Positions 8,094 to 16,770 of a stretch of DNA of 64,000 nt are shown here, one piece after another. The DNA is from Cerasicoccus frondis (GTDB taxonomy: Bacteria; Verrucomicrobiota; Verrucomicrobiia; Opitutales; Cerasicoccaceae), in the NCBI GenBank assembly GCA_031296915.1, contig JAVDPC010000016.1:62001-126000 (forward strand), given 5' to 3'. Position 1 is the stretch's first letter, and each line of letters starts with the position of its first letter. The notes under the pieces were generated by a model. The model was not told where the DNA came from, made no database searches, and saw only the letters and a list, made by a program, of their open reading frames with translations. Made by a program: the position numbers and the translations under genes.

Positions 8094-9659
8094 ATGAATC
8101 GCGACCTTGCCCTCGACCGTCTCAAGAACCACGACGAGCCCTTTGATTTCGTCATTATCGGGGGGGGCGCCACCGGGCTTGGATGCGCGGTCGACGCCGC
8201 CAGCCGCGGGCATTCCGTAGCGCTGATCGAAATGGCGGACTTTGCCAAGGCCACCTCCAGCCGCAGCACCAAGCTCGTCCACGGAGGCGTTCGCTACCTG
8301 AAGCAGGGCAACATTTCCCTCGTCCTCGAAGCGCTGAAAGAGCGCGGCCGCCTCTGCCAAAACGCCCCGCACCTGGTCAGCCATCAGGCGTTCATTGTGC
8401 CGATTTACAGTTGGTGGGAGGGGCCGTTTTACGGCATCGGCATGAAGGTGTACGACATGCTCGCTGGTCGCCTCGGCCTCGAACCATCGGAAAACCTCAG
8501 CCGCGCCGAAACCCTGGAGCGCATCCCCACGCTGGAGCAGGAAGGCCTGCAGGGCGGCGTCATTTACTACGACGGCCAGTTCGACGATTCGCGCCTGGCG
8601 ATCAACCTCGCGCAGACCGTGTTCGATCAGGGCGGCATTGCGATTAATTACGTGAAAGCCGTCGGCCTGGAAAAGGAAGCCGGCATCATCTCCGGCGTCG
8701 AGTGTGAGGACGTCGAGACGAACCAGCATTTCCACATTCGCGCCAAGGCAGTCATCAATGCGACCGGCATCTTCACCGACAGCGTACGCCACTTGGACGA
8801 CCCCAGTGCGCACAAGATGATCGCCGCCAGCCAGGGCGTGCACCTCGTGTTGCCCAAGGAATTCGTGCCGGGCGACGCCGCAGTGATGGTCCCACACACC
8901 ACCGATGGCCGCGTGCTCTTTGCGGTGCCGTGGCATGAACACGTCGTCGTCGGCACCACCGACACGCCGCTGGACCACATCGACCTGGAGCCCCGCGCGC
9001 TCGAAGAAGAGATCGACTTCATTCTGGCCAACGCCGCGCAATACCTGGCGCGCGATCCGCAACGCAGTGACGTGCTCAGCGTGTTTGCCGGCCTAAGACC
9101 GCTGGTGAAAAGCGGCGGCTCGGGCAACACCGCGTCCATCTCCCGCGACCACACCATCGTCGTCGCCGACAGCGGACTGGTGACCATCTGTGGCGGCAAG
9201 TGGACGACCTACCGCAAGATGGCCGAGGACTGCATTGACCAAGCGGAAATGATTGCCGGCCTGGAATCCCGCCCTTGCGTGACGGCGGAGCTGAAGATTC
9301 ACGGTGCCACCGATACGCCCAGCACCGACCACGCGCTCATGAGCCTTTACGGCAGCGACGGCGCCGAGATCAGCCAGCTAAACGCCAGCCGACACGACTT
9401 GGCCGCCCAGCTCCACCCCGACCTCCCCTACACCGTGGGCGAAGTCCACTGGGCAGTGAAGCACGAGATGGCGCGCAAAGCCGAAGACGTGCTCGCCCGC
9501 CGACTACGCGCGCTATTCCTCAACGCCCAAGCCGCTCATGACAGCGCACGGACGGTGGCCGACATCCTGGCCGCCGAGCTCGGCAACAGCGCCGACTGGG
9601 CTGCCGCCGAAACCCAACGCTTTCAAAAACTGGCCCGCAATTATTTGGTGAATCAATAG
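8094..9659 (+). CDS. glpD: Glycerol-3-phosphate dehydrogenase, FAD-dependent
   Basis: This enzyme oxidises sn-glycerol 3-phosphate to dihydroxyacetone phosphate at the inner membrane and passes electrons to quinone. The 521-residue protein has the FAD dinucleotide-binding motif VIIGGGATGLG near residue 20, the substrate/FAD region TSSRSTKLVHGGVRYL near residue 55, the GLRPL segment, and the C-terminal DAO domain. The ATG at 8094 follows cinA after 35 bp. No glpK or glpF is near, so a role in phospholipid-derived glycerol use or redox balance is possible. Confidence 0.94.
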   Translation: MNRDLALDRLKNHDEPFDFVIIGGGATGLGCAVDAASRGHSVALIEMADFAKATSSRSTKLVHGGVRYLKQGNISLVLEALKERGRLCQNAPHLVSHQAFIVPIYSWWEGPFYGIGMKVYDMLAGRLGLEPSENLSRAETLERIPTLEQEGLQGGVIYYDGQFDDSRLAINLAQTVFDQGGIAINYVKAVGLEKEAGIISGVECEDVETNQHFHIRAKAVINATGIFTDSVRHLDDPSAHKMIAASQGVHLVLPKEFVPGDAAVMVPHTTDGRVLFAVPWHEHVVVGTTDTPLDHIDLEPRALEEEIDFILANAAQYLARDPQRSDVLSVFAGLRPLVKSGGSGNTASISRDHTIVVADSGLVTICGGKWTTYRKMAEDCIDQAEMIAGLESRPCVTAELKIHGATDTPSTDHALMSLYGSDGAEISQLNASRHDLAAQLHPDLPYTVGEVHWAVKHEMARKAEDVLARRLRALFLNAQAAHDSARTVADILAAELGNSADWAAAETQRFQKLARNYLVNQ

Positions 9660-9709
9660 CCGCATCGAATGGCGTTGCTGCGCGCTCGTAACTGGATTAT
9701 GGAATCGGT

Positions 9710-10417
9710 ATGAAATTCCACTGCCGCCTCCCCATCTGCTGCGTAATCGCGGCGCTCCTGCTGTCCACCACTCAGGCGACTCACGCCCAAACTGATCGCC
9801 GCGACTCAACCTTGACCGTTATCGACGGCCCAACGGCGCTACACCAGCTGCTGGATGGCAACGCCCGTTTCATGAAGGGTGAGAAAATCAACCCGGACCG
9901 CGATAAGGCCGCACGCGCCAAAGTCGCCGCCAACCAGCGGCCCATGGCGATTATCCTGAGTTGCTCAGACTCCCGGGTGGCGCCAGAAATTTTGTTCGAC
10001 GCCGGAGTGGGTGATTTGTTTGTGATCCGACTGGCTGGCAACACCCTGACCCGCGAAGGCCAAGCCAGCATGGAATACGCCGTCGCCGTGCTCGAGTGTC
10101 AGCTCATCATGGTGCTCGGCCACGAAAAATGCGGTGCAGTGGACGCCGGCATCAAAGCCTATCGCGACAGCGCGACCTTTCCTGGATCCATCGACACGCT
10201 GCTCGACAACATCGAGCCCGCCGTCGCCATTGCCAGCGCCGACGGCGACCCAACACTGGAAAAAGCGATCGATGAAAATGTCCGCGTCGCCGCGCAACAG
10301 ATCAAGCTCGCGGGCAAAATCCTGCCACGCGCAGTGGCCGAAGGGAAGCTAACGGTGGTCGGCGGCGTCTACCACTTGGAAAGCGGCCAAGTCGAGCTGC
10401 TCAAACTAACTGAGTGA
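9710..10417 (+). CDS. Beta-class carbonic anhydrase with signal peptide
   Basis: The enzyme interconverts CO2 and bicarbonate. Zinc ligands are visible as Cys85-Ser-Asp87-Ser-Arg89 and His138-Glu-Lys-Cys141-Gly. An N-terminal signal peptide (about residues 1-26, ending THAQ) predicts export to the periplasm, unlike the usual cytoplasmic beta enzymes. Length is 235 residues. The gene lies 50 bp after glpD on the same strand. The exported location fits envelope CO2/bicarbonate exchange, which is inference. Confidence 0.93.
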   Translation: MKFHCRLPICCVIAALLLSTTQATHAQTDRRDSTLTVIDGPTALHQLLDGNARFMKGEKINPDRDKAARAKVAANQRPMAIILSCSDSRVAPEILFDAGVGDLFVIRLAGNTLTREGQASMEYAVAVLECQLIMVLGHEKCGAVDAGIKAYRDSATFPGSIDTLLDNIEPAVAIASADGDPTLEKAIDENVRVAAQQIKLAGKILPRAVAEGKLTVVGGVYHLESGQVELLKLTE

Positions 10418-10427
10418 ATCCCCGCCC

Positions 10428-10944
10428 CTACTCCGGCTCATTGAAGTAGATTTCAATGATGTTCGTCCAGTCGCTGAACTTGGCGTCGGAGTTGCCGTGC
10501 CCGACGATTTTGAGCTTCTTCAACCGGGTGGTTTTGAAGCTGAAAACGGTTTCATTTTCGCCTTCGCCCGGGTTCTGGACGCCTTCGGCGAGCATTTTCC
10601 AGTCCGCAGTGTTGCTGGAAGCGCCGAGGATATCGATCGTGTAGACACGCTCAAAGTGCTTGAGGAAAATAATCGTGACCCCGTCTAGCTTGACCGGTAA
10701 AGGTGATCGTGGGCGGCACATCTGGCTCCCCCTCCGCGCCGGGCTGGATCTCGCCACGCCAGGAGGATTTGCCCGAGACTTCGCCATCGATGGCCAACGA
10801 CGCGGGATAATCGCCCCAACCACCAGTTGCGGTCGACTCCGCATGATTGGCCTCGGCAGTGACCTGGGCTTTGTCCAACCCGAAGGCCGGCAGCGTGACC
10901 AAGGCAGCGCAAGCGCTGAACAAACAGAAACGGACAAATGTCAT
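10428..10944 (-). pseudogene. Frameshifted discoidin (F5/8 type C)-like exported protein
   Basis: Two minus-strand frames make one protein. The 5' frame (10944 to about 10692) begins with a signal peptide and GGWGDYPASLAIDG..SWRGE, typical of the start of a discoidin fold. The 3' frame (to 10428) continues with KLDGVTIIFLKHFERV..DILGASSN and ends NIIEIYFNEPE. Removing one C on the minus strand (opposite G at 10692) joins TITFTG directly to KLDGV. It is either a recent frameshift or a sequencing error. The original product would be about 170 residues, exported and carbohydrate-binding-like. Confidence 0.75.
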
Positions 10945-11019
10945 GGCAGTGTGGAGAACGTAATGAAGCTCCCAAATGCTTAACTGACAAATGTCCGTTT
11001 GGCGAGTCCGTTCAAAAGA

Positions 11020-12645
11020 TTACTCTTCCGCTGGCTTCGCCGCCTTCTTTGCTGCTTTTTTAGCCGCTTTCTTAGTCGCCTTTTTGGCGGCCTTCTTCGC
11101 CGCCTTCTTGGCCGCTTTTTTCACGGCTTTCTTGGCAGCCTTCTTCGCCGCCTTTTTGGCAGGCTTCGGTTCAGCAGGTTCGGGCTTAGCGGCGGGTTCA
11201 GGCTTCGGCTTGGGCTGCTCAGCAGCTGGCTTCGGCTTGCTTTCACCCTTCGGCTCCACCGGCTTGGGTTGCTCTGTTTGCTTGGGCTTAACCAACTCGC
11301 TGGGGGAACGTGGCTCGCGGCGCTGCTCCGGCTCGCGTGGCTTGCGGTCCTCACGGCGACGGTCGTCTGCTCGGCGATCTTCGCGCTTCGGTTGGTCGCC
11401 TCGCGGCGTACCGCCTTCACGCTCGCCACCCTGTGTTGGCTGACTAGGCTGGGATTGCTCGCCGCCCTGCTGGTCACCCTGACCTTCGCGATTGCGGCGG
11501 TTGCGACCTCCGCGACGACGGCGGCGACGGCGCTTCTTGCCGCCCTCCTGATCGTCACCCTGGGGCTGGTCGCCACTTTGCTGGCCATTGCCAGGGCCAT
11601 CCCCTGATTGCGCGTCGTCGGATTTCTCCTGCGACTGCTGTTCACGGCCACGATCACGATTCTGCTGATCACGACCGCGATCTTTCTGCTTCTGCTTGCG
11701 GTCGCGGGTGCGATCAAGCTGCTTTTTCGCCTCTTCCTTTTGCTTCTGCATCAGGCGGCGCGATTCTTCGAGAAGCTCGTCGAGTTCGTCGTCCTCTTCC
11801 CATTCATCTTCGTCCCAATCGTCGTCCTCACCGGGGGGTGGGGCATCGGCAGGGCGCTCGCGGGGCGGCGTGGGGATTGGCTCGGGCTCGACGGGGAAAT
11901 TCTTGCGCTCGGGCAACTGCACACGGTGCGCGGCCTTGGGCAATGGCGAAACCGCCACTGGAATCTTGGGCTCCTCGCGTGTGCCTTGCGGGCGAATTAC
12001 GATCTGGCTGACGCAGTTGTTCTCCTTGAAGCGGAGGACGGTCTCCACCGCCTGGGCAAAGAGCGCGTTCTCAATGGCGCTTTGCGGCTCCATTTGGATG
12101 CGCGCCTTCGGGTCGGCCTCGCCAACGTTGGCCTGCGGATAAAGCGTGCTGACCTTGACGCCCGTGTCGCGCACCTCTTCAAACAGCTGTTGACCGAAAA
12201 AATGTAGGCCACCTTGCGTGGCGGCGGCAGTGGCGCCCGCAGCCGGACCTTGCCCGTTGTAGGCGATGTTGATCACGTAGCCGTGGTATTTGATGAGCGT
12301 CGGCAGCGCGAGGCGCGTCAGGTAAACCGCGCTCAGCAGCTCGGTTTGCAGGGCGTATTCCAGCTCCTCCAACGGCGTTGCTTCAAAGGCTTCGGATGGC
12401 GTATGGCGCGCGGCGTTGACGACCACGTTGATCATCGGGTTCCGCGCGATGATCTGTGCGAAGGCGCTTTCCAGCTCCTCCCGCGAGGTCAGGTCGACGC
12501 TGACGCCGATGAAGTCCGGATGCTCGAAGGGGCACTTCGAAAAGTCCTGAGCGAATCCGTATACGCGAAATCCGAGTTCAATTAATTTCCGGGCGATCTG
12601 CAGGCCAATGCCGCGCTCGGCGCCGGTCACAAGTGCTATGTCCAT
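11020..12645 (-). CDS. SDR-like Rossmann domain fused to a long basic disordered tail
   Basis: Residues 1 to about 225 are a short-chain dehydrogenase/reductase fold: VTGAERGIG for the nucleotide, VDLTS, VVNAAR. The catalytic residues are gone: the NISS position reads NIAY, and where YxxxK should be the sequence is AAATQGGLH. After a proline-rich linker come an acidic block (about 270-295), a Lys/Gln/Arg coil, a KRRRRRRRRGGRNRR patch near residue 371, Gln/Gly/Arg- and Pro/Lys-rich disorder, and about ten KKAA units resembling histone H1 or AlgP tails. It may be a non-enzymatic NAD(P)-binding protein tethered to nucleic acid. It stands alone on the minus strand. Confidence 0.88.
   Translation of the reverse strand: MDIALVTGAERGIGLQIARKLIELGFRVYGFAQDFSKCPFEHPDFIGVSVDLTSREELESAFAQIIARNPMINVVVNAARHTPSEAFEATPLEELEYALQTELLSAVYLTRLALPTLIKYHGYVINIAYNGQGPAAGATAAATQGGLHFFGQQLFEEVRDTGVKVSTLYPQANVGEADPKARIQMEPQSAIENALFAQAVETVLRFKENNCVSQIVIRPQGTREEPKIPVAVSPLPKAAHRVQLPERKNFPVEPEPIPTPPRERPADAPPPGEDDDWDEDEWEEDDELDELLEESRRLMQKQKEEAKKQLDRTRDRKQKQKDRGRDQQNRDRGREQQSQEKSDDAQSGDGPGNGQQSGDQPQGDDQEGGKKRRRRRRRGGRNRRNREGQGDQQGGEQSQPSQPTQGGEREGGTPRGDQPKREDRRADDRRREDRKPREPEQRREPRSPSELVKPKQTEQPKPVEPKGESKPKPAAEQPKPKPEPAAKPEPAEPKPAKKAAKKAAKKAVKKAAKKAAKKAAKKATKKAAKKAAKKAAKPAEE
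11035..11160 (-). repeat. Coding repeat for KKAA units
   Basis: Near-repeats with a 12-bp period (variants of GCCTTCTTCGCC and GCCGCTTTTTTA on the plus strand) encode the lysine/alanine tail of the SDR fusion. Such DNA is prone to changes in copy number. Confidence 0.8.
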
Positions 12646-12955
12646 GAGGTTTGTTTATGAGCGCTTCAAAACTGCCGGAGTGATCGGCGGGCCAATGCAA
12701 ACGGCGCACGGCGGGCCTGACCTAAGGCGAAGTGGCGGGTTTTCAAGCGAGTAAAATTGGTGGTGAGCTTTGCAATCGAAGCGGCTAACTAAGACGCTTG
12801 GCCGCCCAGGCGCAAGTCTGGATAATGCATTGTCCGGCACGCGACAAAAGCGGGTTTTCGATGGACAACGCGCTCTCTTGGCGGCAACTTACCCTTTGCC
12901 CTGCTAAGCCATTCCCAGGGAGACGCCAATCACGGCACAAATACTGAATGCGCTC
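12646..12955. other. Divergent intergenic region with a possible structured queC leader
   Basis: The 310 bp separate the SDR fusion from queC. The left part shows nothing. Near queC an outer stem TTGGCG (12878-12883) / CGCCAA (12924-12929) encloses an inner stem CCCTG (12899-12903) / CAGGG (12916-12920) with a 12-nt loop. It ends 26 bp before the queC ATG. It does not match the preQ1-I or preQ1-II consensus as I know them, so a regulatory role is only a possibility. Confidence 0.3.
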
Positions 12956-13660
12956 ATGAAGTCTGTCATTATTTATTCGGGGGGTCTCGACTCGACCGTC
13001 CTGCTTTACCACCTCCATACGGCCGGCGGAGAAATCGGCGCGCTGAGCATAAACTATGGTCAACGCCACGCGCGCGAAATCGAGTGCGCGAAAAAGAACT
13101 GCGCCGCGCTGGGCATCGAGCACCGCGTGGCCGACCTGACCTCGCTCGCACCGCTCCTCGGCGACAACAGCCTGACGGACCACAACACCGCCGTCCCCAA
13201 GGGCCACTACACCGAGACCACGATGAAGGCCACCGTGGTCCCCAACCGCAACATGATCATGCTCTCCGTCGCCACGGGCTGGGCGATCAGTCGCCAGGCC
13301 GATGTCGTCGCCTACGCCGCGCACTCCGGCGACCACGCGATTTACCCGGACTGCCGACGCGAGTTCGCCGACGCGCTCGACAAGGCGATTCAGCTCGCGG
13401 ACTGGCATAAGGTTAAGCTTTACCGACCATTTGTCACCTGGACCAAGGCCGACATCGCCAAGCGCGGCGAGGAACTCGCCATTCCCTTTACCGACACCTG
13501 GTCGTGCTACGAAGGCGGGGACAAGCACTGCGGCTGCTGCGGCACCTGCATCGAACGGCGCGAGGCATTTTACCTGGCCGAAGTCGACGACCCAACTCCC
13601 TACGATGACGGCGCACCCACCGTCGATGAGCTCATCGCCCAATCCTGGAGGCCTGCATGA
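12956..13660 (+). CDS. queC: 7-cyano-7-deazaguanine synthase
   Basis: QueC converts 7-carboxy-7-deazaguanine to preQ0 using ATP and ammonia, in the queuosine (tRNA base) pathway. The 234-residue protein has the PP-loop [11 protein letters not shown] at residues 7-17 and the C-terminal zinc cysteines in [16 protein letters not shown]. It overlaps queD by 4 bp (ATGA), which indicates translational coupling. queE and queF lie within 3 kb; the later genes queA and tgt are not in the window. Confidence 0.97.
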   Translation: MKSVIIYSGGLDSTVLLYHLHTAGGEIGALSINYGQRHAREIECAKKNCAALGIEHRVADLTSLAPLLGDNSLTDHNTAVPKGHYTETTMKATVVPNRNMIMLSVATGWAISRQADVVAYAAHSGDHAIYPDCRREFADALDKAIQLADWHKVKLYRPFVTWTKADIAKRGEELAIPFTDTWSCYEGGDKHCGCCGTCIERREAFYLAEVDDPTPYDDGAPTVDELIAQSWRPA

Positions 13661-14097
13661 TCACCTGCCGCAAGACTTATAAAGACGTCCCCTTTGGCCA
13701 TCGCCAGCCGTTTCACGACGGGCATTGCGCATTCATCCATGGGCACAATTGGTCGATCACCGTCACCTTCGCCTGCCAGGAGCGCGACGAAAATGGCTTC
13801 GTGGTCGACTACGGGAAGCTCGGATTTCTCAAAAAGTGGATCGACGAAAACCTCGACCACGCCTGTGTTTTTCGCAAAGACGACCCGCTACTGGAGACTC
13901 TCGTGAACGCCGCGCCGGAAGCGTGGAAGGTCTACCTCGTGGACGACTGCTCCAACGAGGGCCTGGCCATTCACGTCTACGAAGTGTTTGACCGCTTAGT
14001 CCGCGACGACACCAATGGCCGCGCCTGGGTGACGGAAGTGGAAATCGAAGAAGACAGCAAAAACGCGGCAAAGTATGCCCCAGATCGCCCCCAGTAA
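13657..14097 (+). CDS. queD: 6-carboxy-5,6,7,8-tetrahydropterin synthase
   Basis: QueD converts dihydroneopterin triphosphate to 6-carboxytetrahydropterin, the second step to preQ0. The 146-residue protein has the zinc-binding His in VPFGHRQPF, the CAFIHGHNW motif with catalytic Cys and two zinc His, and a late Glu in VTEVEIEED. It starts inside the queC stop codon region (4-bp overlap). The first substrate would come from a GTP cyclohydrolase not seen here. Confidence 0.95.
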   Translation: MITCRKTYKDVPFGHRQPFHDGHCAFIHGHNWSITVTFACQERDENGFVVDYGKLGFLKKWIDENLDHACVFRKDDPLLETLVNAAPEAWKVYLVDDCSNEGLAIHVYEVFDRLVRDDTNGRAWVTEVEIEEDSKNAAKYAPDRPQ

Positions 14098-14110
14098 CCG
14101 GGCTCAGCGA

Positions 14111-14614
14111 TTAAGCAGTCCGGGCCGTTTTAGCGGCTTTTTCCTGCTTGTGCTCAAGCTCCACACGCAAGACTTCCAGCTCCTGCGCTTTTTCCATCAG
14201 CGCCTCTTCGGACTCCTGGAGGTAGCGCTCACGCTCGTCCAGCTCCTCCTTACGCGATGCATATTGCTCATTGAAGGTCGTAAACTCGCGCAAGATGTCC
14301 ACGATGCGATGCGCATCATCGAGATCCTTTTTCAGCTTGGACACTTCGCCAAGCATCGTCTCGATGGGACCCGCCGGGCGAAAGGGATTGCCCTCGCCTT
14401 CGACTTCATCGTCCGTCAGCAAAATCCACTCGGCGTCATCGCCCGCCATGTCTTCGTGCAGGAAGCAAATCTCCCAATCCGGATATTTCTCGCTCAAGGC
14501 TTTTATGTCCGGCATCGTCTGGGTCTCATCCAGCACGTTATCACCCACCGCAACCCACCAACGGTCTTGCTTCCGGGCGGTTTTCAAAAACTTCTTGATC
14601 TGCGGTAAAGTCAT
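14111..14614 (-). CDS. Hypothetical coiled-coil protein
   Basis: The 167-residue protein has an N-terminal globular part (KQDRWWVAVGDNVLDETQTM), an acidic middle, and a C-terminal coiled coil (about residues 90-155, heptads rich in Glu, Leu, Lys) ending in a KAAKTARTA tail. I recognise no family. It is transcribed against the que genes and separates queD from queE, so it splits an otherwise continuous pathway cluster. Confidence 0.65.
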   Translation of the reverse strand: MTLPQIKKFLKTARKQDRWWVAVGDNVLDETQTMPDIKALSEKYPDWEICFLHEDMAGDDAEWILLTDDEVEGEGNPFRPAGPIETMLGEVSKLKKDLDDAHRIVDILREFTTFNEQYASRKEELDERERYLQESEEALMEKAQELEVLRVELEHKQEKAAKTARTA

Positions 14615-14684
14615 CTAGAGATAAGGGAAAATAATGGGGCGAAGATGAGTAGAAAGTCGAACCCTACCGCCTGTAAAGACAAAT

Positions 14685-15335
14685 ATGACATTTCATTTAC
14701 AACTACAGAATACCTATTACCCTATAGTAGAGCATTTTAGCACGTTTCAGGGTGAAGGTTGCCATGTCGGGCGCGCGGCTTACTTTATACGCACTTACGG
14801 CTGCCCTGTGCACTGCCCTTGGTGCGACTCTGCTAATACCTGGCGCCCGGATCAGCGTCCCGCTAAAGTGCCCAAAATGTCCGCCGCCGAATTGATTCAG
14901 CTAGCAGTCGAGGCGCGACCGGATTTTGTCGTCATTACCGGCGGCGAGCCTGCAATTCACGACCTATCCCCACTCACAAGCGGCCTCCACGAAGCCGGGC
15001 TCCGCGCGCACATCGAAACCAGCGGCACGTTTGCCCTGAAGGGGGAATTCGACTGGGTCACGGTTAGCCCGAAGCTCTACAAGGCGCCGCTGCCAGAGCT
15101 AATTCAGCGCGCGGATGAACTAAAACTCATTGTCGAAAACGAGGACAGCATCGCCTACTGGGAGCGCGAACTCGGCCCCGAACTCACCCGCAAGGACCGG
15201 CACGTCTGGCTGCACCCCGAGTGGGGCCAACGCGAAAACCCGGAAATCCTCGCACTCATCGCCGAAACCGTCCGCCTACGTGGCGCCCCTTTTCGCGCCG
15301 GCTGGCAAATGCACAAGCTTTATAATGTGCTGTAA
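14685..15335 (+). CDS. queE: 7-carboxy-7-deazaguanine synthase (radical SAM)
   Basis: QueE is a radical SAM enzyme that rearranges 6-carboxytetrahydropterin to 7-carboxy-7-deazaguanine. The cluster cysteines are Cys40, Cys44 and Cys47 in CPVHCPWCDS, preceded by the FSTFQGEG motif typical of QueE, with TGGEP for SAM contact near residue 87. The C-terminus HKLYNVL is also typical. Length is 216 residues. It lies 3' of queC-queD, separated by a gene on the other strand. Confidence 0.95.
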   Translation: MTFHLQLQNTYYPIVEHFSTFQGEGCHVGRAAYFIRTYGCPVHCPWCDSANTWRPDQRPAKVPKMSAAELIQLAVEARPDFVVITGGEPAIHDLSPLTSGLHEAGLRAHIETSGTFALKGEFDWVTVSPKLYKAPLPELIQRADELKLIVENEDSIAYWERELGPELTRKDRHVWLHPEWGQRENPEILALIAETVRLRGAPFRAGWQMHKLYNVL

Positions 15336-15336
15336 A

Positions 15337-15459
15337 CGTTCGGAGTTTGAAAGTTTGAACGTTCCAAGGTTCGGATGTTCGAAGGCTAAATAGATGGAGT
15401 GAAGGCATTCAGCATCTCACCTCCCCAACCTTCGAGCACTCTCACATCCGAACGTGCAA
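15337..15459. repeat. Degenerate word-repeat pair between queE and queF
   Basis: The left segment (15337-15386) runs through words CGTTCGGAG, TTTGAAAGTTTGAACG and GTTCGGATGTTCGAAGG. The right segment (15421-15459) carries CCAACCTTCGAGC and ACATCCGAACGTG in the opposite sense. The pair sits exactly between the convergent queE and queF ends and may form an imperfect stem. Confidence 0.6.
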
Positions 15460-15461
15460 AT

Positions 15462-15833
15462 TTATTCAAAATACGGCGCAATCGGACCCTCGTAGTCAGG
15501 CTTGGCATTTTCGACAATCACATTGGAACGAATGCCGCCGCGCCCGCGCCAAATCGCCTCTAAACGCATCCAACGGGGCTCAAGCAGCGTCCACATCTCA
15601 TCAAAAATGGCATTCGACGCGGCCTCGAAGAAAATCCCCTTCGTGCGGAAATCCTGCAAGTAGAGCTTGTAAGCCTTGAGCTCGACACAGGTGGCGTCCG
15701 GCACAAAGGTCAGCACGATCTTGCCGAAGTCCGGATGCCCAGTCTTGGGGCACAGCGAGGTAAATTCCTCCGCCACATGCTGAATGACATAATTGCGCCC
15801 CGGCGCCGGATTAGGAAAGATTTCGATGTCCAT
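15462..15833 (-). CDS. queF: NADPH-dependent 7-cyano-7-deazaguanine reductase (short type)
   Basis: QueF reduces the nitrile of preQ0 to preQ1, the base inserted into tRNA by Tgt. The 123-residue protein is the short, unimodular type. Catalytic Cys28 is in FTSLCPKTG and Asp35 in HPDFGK; the QueF motif is present as ELKAYKLYLQDFR. It converges with queE. With queC, queD and queE the window holds every step from dihydroneopterin triphosphate to preQ1. Confidence 0.95.
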   Translation of the reverse strand: MDIEIFPNPAPGRNYVIQHVAEEFTSLCPKTGHPDFGKIVLTFVPDATCVELKAYKLYLQDFRTKGIFFEAASNAIFDEMWTLLEPRWMRLEAIWRGRGGIRSNVIVENAKPDYEGPIAPYFE

Positions 15834-15878
15834 GGAATTGGGGATATGGGCTGGGTGCAGGGTGGCAATGGAAAAAGC

Positions 15879-16715
15879 CTAATTAGCAAATTCAACTTCT
15901 TCCAACATATCTATCTCCTTGGAATAGCTCTGTGGCTTATTCAGAATAGGAGCAGTAAAAGGGATAAGACTTATATCCGCATTAGTCGATATATGATCAA
16001 TTTTTACTTCAGTAACCTTACGCCCGTATAGTGAATGTATTGCCAAAAAAGAAAACATGCAGCCATTAACTTCTCTGTAATCCGAGTAATCAATTACCAG
16101 AAAGCCCGATTCACCAGCGTTCACTTTTACTTCCCTAGAGATTAAAAAAGTTTCTGGATCCAACCAGTAATTAATGCAGTCGCCACCTTTTAACTCAGCT
16201 TGAATTCCGATAAGTTCAGAAGTACTAGATAGCAAAGAAAAAGAAATATCCTGGCGAGAGGCATCCATCAAATAACTGAAAAATACGGAATCTCTACACA
16301 TTGTTTCACTCTCCGATTCACTCATCCAACGCACCATTTTGTGACCTCCTCGTTCTTCCATGAACCACCCCCAATTTCCATCATAAACCTGTGCAGTAAA
16401 TCCATCGGAACTAATAACATCGAATCGAAGAAGATTCGGTCGCAAAAGCAAGAACCGGAATGTAGACACGCCTTCTTTAGTTTCTAAAGAGCCAGTAACT
16501 AGCAGTGAAGTAATGTGATCAGCTTGCTTATTGCCCACGACCGCATGCCGGTATTTGTCAATTATCGTCAGGATTCGTGGTGAAATTGATTCTTCCTGAT
16601 CTTCAATAGCCTCAAACATCCTTTCATCGATATAAGAGAATACATTCAGCGCACCGCAGTTTGACGAAACAATCAACAGAAGCGCAAAATGTAGAATAAT
16701 AAATCGATTTTTCAT
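15879..16715 (-). CDS. Secreted hypothetical protein, LolA/outer-membrane-sorting-like
   Basis: The 278-residue protein begins with a signal peptide (about residues 1-22). The middle (about 65-230) has the rhythm of LolA-like or outer-membrane lipoprotein-sorting domains: FRFLLLRPNLLRFDVISSDGFTAQVYDGNWGWF, then DYSDYREVNGCMF. The family assignment is by eye. The gene is visibly AT-richer than its left neighbours and opens a run of three such genes on the minus strand, each with its own spacer. Confidence 0.6.
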   Translation of the reverse strand: MKNRFIILHFALLLIVSSNCGALNVFSYIDERMFEAIEDQEESISPRILTIIDKYRHAVVGNKQADHITSLLVTGSLETKEGVSTFRFLLLRPNLLRFDVISSDGFTAQVYDGNWGWFMEERGGHKMVRWMSESESETMCRDSVFFSYLMDASRQDISFSLLSSTSELIGIQAELKGGDCINYWLDPETFLISREVKVNAGESGFLVIDYSDYREVNGCMFSFLAIHSLYGRKVTEVKIDHISTNADISLIPFTAPILNKPQSYSKEIDMLEEVEFAN

Positions 16716-16770
16716 GAAAAAAAATGCCCCGAACTAGCGGAGCACTAAGAAAAATGTCTGAAAGTAGGTG

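Noticed and set aside
10999..12207. Plus-strand frames rich in Leu, Phe and Arg opposite the SDR fusion
   Set aside because: They are antisense images of the KKAA and Arg/Gln-rich repeats and cannot be independent proteins.
12655..12840. 61-codon minus-strand frame upstream of queC
   Set aside because: No conserved features, and it partly overlaps the leader region; the composition looks like a chance frame in GC-rich DNA.
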